Shown here: piece after piece, positions 33,239 through 38,535 of the stretch
Position numbering within the stretch: position 1 is the stretch's first letter
Layout: the number at the start of each line of letters is the position of its first letter
Source of the DNA: a virus
IMG/VR virus record: IMGVR_UViG_3300048597_000116
Span: 1 to 48,751 of that record
DNA length: 48,751 nt
Direction: 5' to 3' (one strand)
The notes under the pieces: generated by a model
Databases searched by the model: none
What the model was told of the DNA's origin: nothing
The model's input: only the letters and a program-made list of their open reading frames with translations
Translations under genes and position numbers: made by a program

Positions 33239-33388
33239 TTAGATCTCCTTTCCAATTTGTTTAAATTCACTCACATGCATATAAACCAATTTTTCACCAC
33301 CATCTCTCTTGTAAATGATCGCAACCTGATCGCCATAAAAGTTGATCGATACGACCGAATACCATGATCCTAAAAATTCGATTTTCAT
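33239..33388 (-). CDS. Small hypothetical protein (KTSC-like cadence)
   Basis: 49 residues: MKIEFLGSWYSVVSINFY, then VAIIYKRDGGEKLVYMHVSEF. The pattern S-x-x-S-x-x-Y ... L-x-I-x-F ... Y-x-Y-x-x-V is reminiscent of the small KTSC domain but I could not be sure. GAGGAGATC lies seven bases before the ATG. One base separates its stop from the next start. It lies downstream of the terminator at 33.47 kb, so it should have its own promoter, which I did not locate with confidence. Confidence 0.55.
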   Translation of the reverse strand: MKIEFLGSWYSVVSINFYGDQVAIIYKRDGGEKLVYMHVSEFKQIGKEI

Positions 33389-33471
33389 TTGCTGATCTCC
33401 TCTCTTGACTCCTTATCGGAACAACCAGAAAAAACTTTAGCCAAACCTTATAACCTATTGACTCCATAAGC

Positions 33472-33499
33472 AAAAAAGCGACTCCGCCGGGAGCCGCTT
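33472..33499 (-). terminator. Intrinsic terminator ending the accessory operon
   Basis: Minus-strand stem of 10 pairs (arms 33476-33485 and 33490-33499, one G-U wobble) with a 4-base loop, followed by six T. It follows the small lipoprotein gene by 8 bases. Confidence 0.9.
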
Positions 33500-33507
33500 G
33501 GCAATTC

Positions 33508-33768
33508 TTACTTACATCTTACGACCCAAAAATAATCCCTCTCATTGATCAAGATCCCCGCCATCGTCGGCGGATGGCGACCCTCATATTCAATAGAATA
33601 GCCCTTGGGACACGTTTTGGATGCCGTGGTTTTAAGGTCCCTTTGGTATAGAGCCTCACCATATCGGCCAGCGTTGACGCCTATGGTTTTTAGATCTGGC
33701 TGATCGCGGACCACGCGAGCCGTGGTTGAGCAACCAGCCGCCAGGAAAATTGCAAAGATTATTTTCAT
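33508..33768 (-). CDS. Small lipoprotein
   Basis: 86 residues with a short Sec signal and a lipobox (IFLAAGCST, lipid Cys at 13). The mature part is polar (VRDQPDLKTIGVNAGRYGEALYQR) with two further cysteines. Phage-encoded lipoproteins often sit in the host envelope and block superinfection or act as outer spanins. Here it is last of the accessory operon, remote from the lysis genes, so exclusion or envelope remodelling is a more natural guess. Start overlaps the upstream gene by 4 bases. Confidence 0.65.
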   Translation of the reverse strand: MKIIFAIFLAAGCSTTARVVRDQPDLKTIGVNAGRYGEALYQRDLKTTASKTCPKGYSIEYEGRHPPTMAGILINERDYFWVVRCK

Positions 33769-34019
33769 TTTTGTTTTTCCTTTAGTTCTAGATCCGTAAA
33801 TACAAAATCACGATTGCCAAGATTTTTCTCGACAAGATCCAAATAATTTCTTGCAAATAATATTGCTTGCAATTGTGATTCCCTATCGGTTCCCATTTGG
33901 ATTATAAAGCCGATTGCATTCATGCCCTCAGCAACCGCTAAATGTGGATCACGTTTTCCGACCTTATGGAGATGTGATACGGTTTCCATGATTTTATGGG
34001 CTTTTTCTTTAGATTCCAT
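33765..34019 (-). CDS. Hypothetical helical protein
   Basis: About 84 residues from the second of two adjacent ATGs, which has GAGAGG at a normal distance; a longer frame reaching back to 34079 overlaps the upstream gene and is less likely. The sequence is helical (KEKAHKIMETVSHLHKVG; ESQLQAILFARNYLDLVEKN) and contains AVAEGMNAIGFIIQMG, which could bind a small ligand. It overlaps both neighbours by a few bases. Unrecognised. Confidence 0.55.
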   Translation of the reverse strand: MESKEKAHKIMETVSHLHKVGKRDPHLAVAEGMNAIGFIIQMGTDRESQLQAILFARNYLDLVEKNLGNRDFVFTDLELKEKQK

Positions 34020-34233
34020 CATCAACCTCTCTCGGCTCAAACGTGTCAATGATCCAAGCCGCAAGGCGTAAAGCCTCATGTGGAGCTATAGCCTCGCCTT
34101 CCATAAGAAACAAATTGCCATCCATATCAACGCCAGCAAAAGGGATATCGGGTTTATCCAGATAATAAATACCGGCTTTTGATTCTAATAATTCAATTTC
34201 CTCTTTAAACAATTGAGCTTTTGATTTTTTCAT
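34009..34233 (-). CDS. Hypothetical small protein
   Basis: 74 residues. An N-terminal charged helix (KSKAQLFKEEIELLESKAG) precedes a mixed segment (GVDMDGNLFLMEGEAIAPHEALRLAAWIIDTFEP in pieces). No TM or signal. Start is shared with the preceding stop (ATGA) and the stop overlaps the next gene start. Unrecognised; it belongs to the tightly packed accessory operon. Confidence 0.55.
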   Translation of the reverse strand: MKKSKAQLFKEEIELLESKAGIYYLDKPDIPFAGVDMDGNLFLMEGEAIAPHEALRLAAWIIDTFEPREVDDGI

Positions 34234-34373
34234 TTTTCGTCCCTCACCTTCTCAAAAGCCTCGATCACTTTTGCCGCAAATTTTGAATCGGGCGCGAGTT
34301 CGATAAGAGCCGTGGCTAGGTCCTCAGCCGCATCCAAAAGTTTTTTATATTTCCATTCAAGTTCTTTGCTCAT
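34230..34373 (-). CDS. Very small helical protein
   Basis: 47 residues, nearly all helix-forming and charged (SKELEWKYKKLLDAAEDLAT; FAAKVIEAFEKVRDEK). Its ATG shares bases with the previous gene's TAA (TAATG) and its TGA shares bases with the next ATG (ATGA), so translation is coupled on both sides. Real gene status is argued by that coupling. Unrecognised. Confidence 0.5.
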   Translation of the reverse strand: MSKELEWKYKKLLDAAEDLATALIELAPDSKFAAKVIEAFEKVRDEK

Positions 34374-34582
34374 TAGAGTTCCACCTCAATCCTATATAAA
34401 TCAAAATTGCCCATGCTATCTGGCACAGTTTCATACCTAGTTTCAAATTTTTGTATGACCGCCTTTTTTATCCTTAAAAAAGTCTCAACGTCCTCGATCC
34501 GCTCAAAGCTTGAAACGTTAATCCATGATCCTGGAAAAGGACCGCCATACTCAAATCTTGATTTTAAAACGTGATAGATCAT
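34373..34582 (-). CDS. Hypothetical small protein
   Basis: 69 residues, start MIYHVLKSRFEYGGPFPGSW, with a predicted helix DVETFLRIKKAVIQKFETR and a C-terminal strand MGNFDLYRIEVEL. This alpha/beta size suits a small binding protein. It abuts the next upstream gene without gap. No family recognised. Confidence 0.5.
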   Translation of the reverse strand: MIYHVLKSRFEYGGPFPGSWINVSSFERIEDVETFLRIKKAVIQKFETRYETVPDSMGNFDLYRIEVEL

Positions 34583-34771
34583 TTAACCGCCTGGATAAAG
34601 TTTATTTTTTACATCAATCCAAAGTTCTGAAACCCTAATTTTACTGCCATCGCTCATTAAAAATTCAACTTGGCCTAAACTAGTCAACTCCACGGAACAT
34701 ACCAAATTTAAATTAATTAATATTTGACTGCTGCCAAATCCAGAATTAAAAACCATAAATTTAGGTAGCAT
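34583..34771 (-). CDS. Hypothetical small protein
   Basis: 62 residues of beta-like sequence (FGSSQILINLNLVCSVELT; QVEFLMSDGSKIRVSELW). The ATG at 34771 overlaps the upstream stop in an ATGA arrangement; two earlier starts (TTG, GTG) of the longer frame are less likely. Its length and strand pattern suggest a small beta barrel. Unrecognised. Confidence 0.5.
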   Translation of the reverse strand: MLPKFMVFNSGFGSSQILINLNLVCSVELTSLGQVEFLMSDGSKIRVSELWIDVKNKLYPGG

Positions 34772-35214
34772 CACCAAGCCCTCGATTGCTCACAAATCCG
34801 AAATGATACAAAAGTCCCGATTGCGCCGCTCATCGCTGAACCCCAGGGACCGCCCAACTCCGTGCCTAATATCGTCGCGCCAGCAACGCCAGCGGCCACG
34901 CACGAGGCCATGTATTCCGTTCCGGTTCCCGATGCCTCGGCTTGAGCCCAAGTCCCGGCGTTGAACCGCCCTTGCAAAATCGGTTTTAATTTGCCGCTGG
35001 CATAGTCCACCGCACCATCCCACATTTTGCATGAGGCTAGTTTTACCGTCTCACAAGCCGCATATTCCACGGGCTCGCGACCCTTGCATTTTCTGCCAGG
35101 ATTCCCAAAAGTCGGGCACGGATACTTAAATTCAGCGGCTTTTCCGCAATCCGAATTGCAGTCATATCCGAATGCGTTGGTTGAGAGCAATAGACTAAAC
35201 AAAATCCTTTTCAT
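34771..35214 (-). CDS. Secreted cysteine-rich protein with glycine-zipper-like end
   Basis: 147 residues with a Sec signal (MKRILFSLLLSTNAFGYD, cleavage after residue 16 or so). The mature part contains ten cysteines in the periplasmic segment, with CNSDCGKAA and RKCKGREP near the front, so disulfides are likely. The last ~45 residues (VAAGVAGATILGTELGGP; WGSAMSGAIGTFVSF) are Gly/Ala-rich and resemble a glycine-zipper membrane motif. A periplasmic or outer-membrane inserted role such as superinfection exclusion or host envelope modification is plausible. I do not recognise the family. Confidence 0.6.
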   Translation of the reverse strand: MKRILFSLLLSTNAFGYDCNSDCGKAAEFKYPCPTFGNPGRKCKGREPVEYAACETVKLASCKMWDGAVDYASGKLKPILQGRFNAGTWAQAEASGTGTEYMASCVAAGVAGATILGTELGGPWGSAMSGAIGTFVSFRICEQSRAW

Positions 35215-35528
35215 TATCCGACCTCTTTTAATTTGACTTTTAAAGCGTCAAGTAATTGGTTCAAAACATCCCGACCTATGATCATCCGCTCACCACCGAG
35301 CAACTCGGGCAATTGGGCTATATCGTGGGTTGTTAGTTTTCCCGCCGCGCTCTTATAATGTATGACCGTATGGTCACCGATCATGGCTTTAAAAGCCGAG
35401 CATTTTGCGTTAAGGAAAAGCGCCAGTTCGCCTTTCTTTAAATCAAACTCCCCGATTTGCTCAGTGAGCCCTTTGTGTGATTTCTGCAAATTGATATTTA
35501 AAAAAACCGTGGCGCATCGAATTTTCAT
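35214..35528 (-). CDS. Hypothetical phage protein
   Basis: 104 residues: MKIRCATVFLNINLQKSHK, then GELALFLNAKCSAFKAMIG, IHYKSAAGKL and LPELLGGERM. The cadence (a strand, a G-E-L-x-L-F-x-N turn, then a Y strand) occurs in several unnamed phage proteins of about 100 residues. No TM or catalytic motif. Overlaps both neighbours by 1-4 bases. Function unknown. Confidence 0.55.
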   Translation of the reverse strand: MKIRCATVFLNINLQKSHKGLTEQIGEFDLKKGELALFLNAKCSAFKAMIGDHTVIHYKSAAGKLTTHDIAQLPELLGGERMIIGRDVLNQLLDALKVKLKEVG

Positions 35529-35773
35529 AGTCCAAGTATCCTCTTGATATTTGCCAATCCAGAATTTATCTGAGCGAGCGAATCCGCTAGGGATGGATGT
35601 TTGACTACCGTTGGATCGACGATCCTAACAACCTTTTTTTGGCTTTTTTTTGCGGCCATTCGATTCTTTGCCGAGTAATATGCGCCTCTTGTGCATCCCA
35701 CGGCTTTCATAGCCTCATCGATCCCGCAATTATTTTTTTCTTTATAATCTTGCACTTTTTCATAGACGTTCAT
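35525..35773 (-). CDS. Small protein with HTH-like start
   Basis: 82 residues. The first 40 (KVQDYKEKNNCGIDEAMKA, then VGCTRGAYYSAKNR) read as a helix-turn-helix of the homeodomain-like or transposase-type, preceded by a helix. A basic linker (AAKKSQKKVVR) follows. It probably binds DNA or an XRE partner, since the next gene upstream is an XRE-type regulator and the stop overlaps the start of the following gene. Unconfirmed. Confidence 0.6.
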   Translation of the reverse strand: MNVYEKVQDYKEKNNCGIDEAMKAVGCTRGAYYSAKNRMAAKKSQKKVVRIVDPTVVKHPSLADSLAQINSGLANIKRILGL

Positions 35774-36195
35774 GGTTTTCTCCTAGTTTCCCAAACGATA
35801 GCTTCCGCTATCTGGACATCAATACACTCAGCCATATTCAAAATCTGCGCGGCTTTTTCCGCGCCAGCACCTCCCAACTCAGGATGCAATTTAAAGACCT
35901 TTTGCATGGTCCAATTGTCCTCGTTTTGCCAATACAACTCATTGATCACGGCCACAAGATCCGGCTCAGGTCGATCCTCAATGCGGATTTCAAACTCGTA
36001 GCCTAGGGATTTGAAAACCCGCTGATAAGTTTCTAACGAAACAAATCCGGTTCCATCCTCAATCGAGCAAAGGGCGTTGAGCCCTATTCCGGTATCATTA
36101 TAAATTGCCATCTTGGAAACTTTTTTTTGCGACCGGATCTTGACCAGGGCTTCACCAATTTTTTTCTTAAACTCATTTTTTATAGTGATCCGCAT
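35770..36195 (-). CDS. Cro/CI (XRE) family transcriptional regulator
   Basis: 141 residues. Residues 10-65 form an XRE-type DNA-binding domain: GEALVKIRSQKKVSKMAIYN, then TGIGLNALCSIEDGTGFVSL, ETYQRVFKSLGYEFEI. The remaining half is a helical part ending AQILNMAECIDVQIAEAIVWE. It lies in the accessory operon, overlapping the neighbours, and could control the early promoters. No protease-cleavage hinge is visible, so an SOS-inducible repressor is not implied. Confidence 0.8.
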   Translation of the reverse strand: MRITIKNEFKKKIGEALVKIRSQKKVSKMAIYNDTGIGLNALCSIEDGTGFVSLETYQRVFKSLGYEFEIRIEDRPEPDLVAVINELYWQNEDNWTMQKVFKLHPELGGAGAEKAAQILNMAECIDVQIAEAIVWETRRKP

Positions 36196-36316
36196 TGCGC
36201 CTCAACTTGTCGTGCAACCATTCATCATCTGAGCGCCGAGTGAAAGCCCGGCAGATCAAAACCGTGATTGCATATGGCATGAAAAACATAATAGCCGCCA
36301 AAATCCAAAGGTTCAT
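36173..36316 (-). CDS. Very small single-TM protein
   Basis: 47 residues with one N-terminal hydrophobic segment (LWILAAIMFFMPYAITVLIC, residues 3-22) and a charged tail (RAFTRRSDDEWLHDKLRRN), so a Nin-Cout type. The ATG overlaps the previous stop (ATGA), and AAAGG is about 8 bases upstream. It overlaps the XRE gene start by 23 bases. Function unknown. Confidence 0.55.
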   Translation of the reverse strand: MNLWILAAIMFFMPYAITVLICRAFTRRSDDEWLHDKLRRNADHYKK

Positions 36317-36633
36317 TCCTTGAGCCTTTCCGCTTCTTCTTGTGTAAAGAAATAAGCTTTGCCTCTTTTCTCAAACTCGACTTTTCCATCCCTGATCCAT
36401 CGAGCTAAAGTCCTCTTATTAATTTCCAAAAACTCGCACAAATCATCCGCGTTGAGGTAACCATCAGGCGTCTCAATCTTAGCTATGGTCTTAGTCGGAT
36501 TTTCCAACTTGCCGAGCTTTCGATATTTGCCATCAGGCATCTTTTGCCAATGCTCGCCATACTCATCGACTATGAACTTTTGATGGGGCGTATAAGAGTT
36601 TTCCTTGAGCTTGCGCTCTTTTTTTTTATTCAT
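36313..36633 (-). CDS. Excisionase/MerR-like small HTH protein
   Basis: 106 residues. The last 45 (YLNADDLCEFLEINKRTLARW, then IRDGKVEFEKRGKAYFFTQEE) match a MerR/excisionase-type winged HTH. The first ~50 residues are charged and may interact with a partner. It starts within the 30-residue gene (ATGA) and couples to the single-TM gene. No integrase was found in the window, so the excisionase-like fold is more likely a regulator here. Confidence 0.7.
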   Translation of the reverse strand: MNKKKERKLKENSYTPHQKFIVDEYGEHWQKMPDGKYRKLGKLENPTKTIAKIETPDGYLNADDLCEFLEINKRTLARWIRDGKVEFEKRGKAYFFTQEEAERLKE

Positions 36634-36722
36634 ATGGGCTCATGTTTTTTAAGGATATGATGGGCGTAATGAGGCTTTGTATCCTTAAGAGCCAAGGCAA
36701 TGTCCTCTATCTCTCGATTCAT
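36630..36722 (-). CDS. Micro-gene (30 residues) coupled on both sides
   Basis: Sequence MNREIEDIALALKDTKPHY followed by AHHILKKHEPI. Only 30 residues, but it starts on the ATGA shared with the preceding gene's stop and stops on the ATGA shared with the HTH gene. Such ordered coupling makes it more than a chance frame. No function can be assigned. Confidence 0.45.
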   Translation of the reverse strand: MNREIEDIALALKDTKPHYAHHILKKHEPI

Positions 36723-36958
36723 AAAACCCCACCTTTAAAGACGTTGTGGTTCCAGCGGCGCGGCTTGCCGGAATAGTGATAAGTCGAACCAAAGCAGGGC
36801 CTGAGTTCCACGCGCTCTTTAAACCGCTCGCTTAATAGTTGACCGATCTCAGCTATTGAGCCGTCAAACTCACCAAGATCCTCTCGCTCATTGCTAATCC
36901 GGTGAACTCGAAATACATGCCAGCGATTGCCTGAAATCCTCTTAATTTCTATAACCAT
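36719..36958 (-). CDS. Hypothetical small protein
   Basis: 79 residues from the ATG that follows GGAGGTG at 8 bases; the longer frame's ATG overlaps a promoter -10 and is rejected. The protein is Arg- and His-rich: IKRISGNRWHVFRVHR, then FDGSIAEIGQLLSERFKERV and YHYSGKPRRWNHNVF. No TM or motif. It should be the first gene read from the internal promoter at 37 kb. Unrecognised. Confidence 0.55.
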   Translation of the reverse strand: MVIEIKRISGNRWHVFRVHRISNEREDLGEFDGSIAEIGQLLSERFKERVELRPCFGSTYHYSGKPRRWNHNVFKGGVL

Positions 36959-36987
36959 AATTGTGACACCTCCAAATGGATGCCACA

Positions 36988-37016
36988 AATTTAAAACACT
37001 GTTACCACCTTGTCAA
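36988..37016 (-). promoter_or_regulatory. Sigma70-like promoter inside the accessory operon
   Basis: On the minus strand TTGACA, 17 bases, TAAATT: perfect -35 and a four-of-six -10 at ideal spacing. The start would be at about 36981, just upstream of the gene at 36719..36958. Confidence 0.7.
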
Positions 37017-37271
37017 CTCAATCCATCCCCTTTCAGGATCAAAATCGAAAATTGCCAAGTTGCCGGTAAGGTCCCGCCCTATACCGTAATTGTGTATAGC
37101 ACTATGATGGCTCACGCCGGATGAGATGCCGGGCGCGTCAAAAGGCGGGGTTGAGATGCGATCCGCCAAGGCTCTAAGAGCCTCGGCAAGATCCTCGGAT
37201 TCGCAAAAATAATAGGCATCAAGCCTTAGGAGCCTCAACTTTTTTGCATTTGTATCCAGCGCATTTTTCAT
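37002..37271 (-). CDS. Hypothetical protein
   Basis: 89 residues with a helical N-terminus (DTNAKKLRLLRLDAYYFCE, then DLAEALRALADRI) and a strand-rich end (LTGNLAIFDFDPERGWIEL). The start region overlaps a 47-residue gene by 53 bases, and no clear ribosome-binding site precedes the ATG, so the true start could be further in. Its last codons lie inside the 37.0-kb promoter. Unrecognised. Confidence 0.5.
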   Translation of the reverse strand: MKNALDTNAKKLRLLRLDAYYFCESEDLAEALRALADRISTPPFDAPGISSGVSHHSAIHNYGIGRDLTGNLAIFDFDPERGWIELTRW

Positions 37272-37362
37272 AGGACCACGCGAAAGGGAATAGTGCGATC
37301 ACCACGGTTTCTAATAAAATGAATACTAACGATTTGCCCAAACCTTTAAAATCCGGCTTCAT
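37219..37362 (-). CDS. Very small single-TM protein
   Basis: 47 residues starting at an ATG with a strong GAGGAG site. A central hydrophobic segment (SLVFILLETVVIALFPFAW, about residues 11-29) is followed by YEKCAGYKCKKVEAPKA with two cysteines. It overlaps the next gene by 53 bases. The clear Shine-Dalgarno supports a real gene. A membrane-linked role such as exclusion is conceivable. Confidence 0.55.
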   Translation of the reverse strand: MKPDFKGLGKSLVFILLETVVIALFPFAWSYEKCAGYKCKKVEAPKA

Positions 37363-37373
37363 AATAACTCTCC

Positions 37374-37655
37374 TCAAAATTTTGATTTAACGATCTCGAT
37401 GATGTCATCGTACCGCTTTTTATCTTGAGGCAAAAGTTGATCATACGGCAAGAGCCGAGGATCCGTGCGGTTGTCAAAAGTGAATCCGTATTGAAAGCCG
37501 TTGGCCATCATGGTGGCGCACCAAACTTGATGCATTCGCTCGGGCTTAACGTCCGGCGCGTCCGCAAAGATAACCACGACGATAAGAGCCTCTTGGCGGT
37601 CGGGCCTTTCGCCGACCACCGCACGAACCCGCCTCATGGTCTCACTCAACGTCAT
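37374..37655 (-). CDS. RyR-domain protein
   Basis: 93 residues. The C-terminal half (MHQVWCATMMANGFQYGFT, then DPRLLPYDQLLPQDKKRYDD) has the RyR-repeat pattern: W at the start, G-x-x-Y-G, then a P-x-L-x-P-Y-x-x-L core and a basic helix. RyR domains occur in many phage and prophage proteins and have been proposed to bind nucleotide-derived ligands. The first ~40 residues are a basic helix and a valine-rich strand (ALIVVVIFADAP). It overlaps both neighbours in the operon. The link to immune signalling is inference. Confidence 0.75.
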   Translation of the reverse strand: MTLSETMRRVRAVVGERPDRQEALIVVVIFADAPDVKPERMHQVWCATMMANGFQYGFTFDNRTDPRLLPYDQLLPQDKKRYDDIIEIVKSKF

Positions 37656-37845
37656 AAGGGATCGCTCTCACATCGTGACTACAATAGATCTCAGATCCAT
37701 CCATACACTCGGTCAAATTGAGCCCACAAACGCTTTGATAAGAATCCGTGCATTGGATTACCTCTCCGGTCCCAAGCTCAAATAGCCTTGGTTCTGAGGT
37801 CACGCATCCGCTGAGCAAGATGGTTATGGTGAGTAGGATCCTCAA
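37642..37845 (-). CDS. Small cysteine-rich lipoprotein
   Basis: 67 residues with a Sec signal and lipobox (ITILLSGCVTS, lipid Cys at 14). The mature part has four more cysteines in CTDSYQSVCGLNLTECMDG and YCSH, suggesting disulfides in the periplasm. It overlaps the next gene by 14 bases. Functions of phage lipoproteins include exclusion and outer spanins; here no lysis gene is close. Unrecognised. Confidence 0.65.
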   Translation of the reverse strand: MRILLTITILLSGCVTSEPRLFELGTGEVIQCTDSYQSVCGLNLTECMDGSEIYCSHDVRAIPYDVE

Positions 37846-38045
37846 AAGACGATCCTTGTAACTTTGGTTACAGGCAAGCGGCGACCTTTGATAATGGTCG
37901 GGTCGACATGCTCGCCAGCGTGGATCAAAGCCAGCAATCCTTTTTTAGAATCCGCCTCGAGGAAGGTTCCATCGGCGCACACGGCAATGTAATTGGCGGT
38001 CGGTCTCTTGCGGTCCTCGACCACATCATGGGCTAGTTCGGTCAT
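37842..38045 (-). CDS. Hypothetical protein, first gene of the accessory operon
   Basis: 67 residues; AAAGGA precedes the ATG at a normal distance. It includes NYIAVCADGTFLEADSKKG and LLALIHAGEHVDPTIIKGR, a small alpha/beta pattern with no known domain. It is the first gene after a strong promoter, so it should be the most abundant early product of this block. Its stop overlaps the lipoprotein start. Confidence 0.55.
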   Translation of the reverse strand: MTELAHDVVEDRKRPTANYIAVCADGTFLEADSKKGLLALIHAGEHVDPTIIKGRRLPVTKVTRIVF

Positions 38046-38077
38046 TGGATATCCTTTCGAAAGGGTTGATAGCCATG

Positions 38078-38105
38078 ATCATACATTTTTGTTTCAGTGA
38101 GTCAA
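38078..38105 (-). promoter_or_regulatory. Strong sigma70-like promoter of the accessory (probably early) operon
   Basis: On the minus strand TTGACT, 16 bases, TATGAT: five matches at -35, five at -10, near-ideal spacing. It lies 33 bases upstream of the first gene's ATG. Confidence 0.8.
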
Positions 38106-38351
38106 TATTTTGTCATTTTTGGCAATTGCTCAAAATTGGATTTGGCTGAGTTACCAACTTTAGGGAAGGTAAACAAGTTTTTACATGAATTTCTAAATCA
38201 ATCTGAGTTGGAATATCCAAAAAAAAGGTCAATGATACCGAGTTATCCATGTTATCCACGGTTATCCACGGGCATGTGGATAACGTAACCTACCCATAAT
38301 CATTGGGAAATAGTGCCATTTTCTTATGTTATCTATGTTATCCATGAAAAA

Positions 38352-38385
38352 GAGAGAGAGAGAGAAAAAAAAAAAAAAAAAAAAA
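38352..38385. repeat. (GA)n run and A21 homopolymer
   Basis: A GA dinucleotide run (38352-38364) leads into 21 A residues (38365-38385). It forms part of the terminator's U-tract on the minus strand and an A-rich unwinding candidate between the opposed boxes. Confidence 0.7.
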
Positions 38386-38404
38386 CTACCAAGCGGTAGT
38401 TTTT
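38365..38404 (-). terminator. Terminator after the primase-helicase gene
   Basis: A perfect 10-bp stem (AAAAACTACC / GGTAGTTTTT, loop AAGC, 38381-38404) with a run of T beyond it on the minus strand. The symmetric A/T ends make it potentially bidirectional. It lies inside the origin candidate. Confidence 0.85.
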
Positions 38405-38535
38405 CTTAACGTCTATATTTTTCGTGGATAACCGTGGATAACGGGATAACAGAATCATTCTATCAGGTTAGAACCAAATCCGAGATGGATAACCGTGGAT
38501 AACCATGGATAACCCAATCATTTCTAAGGGCGGCG

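Larger units (their letters stand above)
38243..38512. other. Candidate replication origin: opposed DnaA-box-like arrays
   Basis: A ~270-bp gene-free block with at least ten copies of a TTATCCAyG-like 9-mer. On the left they read forward: 38243, 38252, 38262, 38329 (one mismatch) and 38338. On the right they are inverted: CGTGGATAA at 38423 and 38433, GATGGATAA at 38484, CGTGGATAA at 38494, CATGGATAA at 38504. TGTGGATAA at 38275-38283 is a perfect inverse of the E. coli DnaA box TTATCCACA. Spacing in clusters is 9-10 bases. An A21 tract and a GA repeat lie between the arms. It directly follows the primase-helicase gene. Host DnaA or a phage initiator may bind here. Confidence 0.6.

Noticed and set aside
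35214-35528. Possible IS66 TnpB-like fragment
   Set aside because: The G-E-L-x-L-F-x-N cadence has a slight resemblance only, no transposase partner or inverted repeats are near, and the gene fits the operon.
36313-36633. Excisionase-like protein as evidence for a temperate phage
   Set aside because: No integrase, attachment site or CI-type repressor with cleavage domain was found, so the HTH fold alone does not show lysogeny.
38097-38288. Plus-strand frame of 63 residues
   Set aside because: It runs from the accessory promoter into the DnaA-box-like repeats and has no ribosome-binding site or protein-like composition.
38352-38385. GA/A tract as a CRISPR or microsatellite array
   Set aside because: There is no repeat-spacer structure; it is a simple-sequence tract tied to a terminator and the origin candidate.
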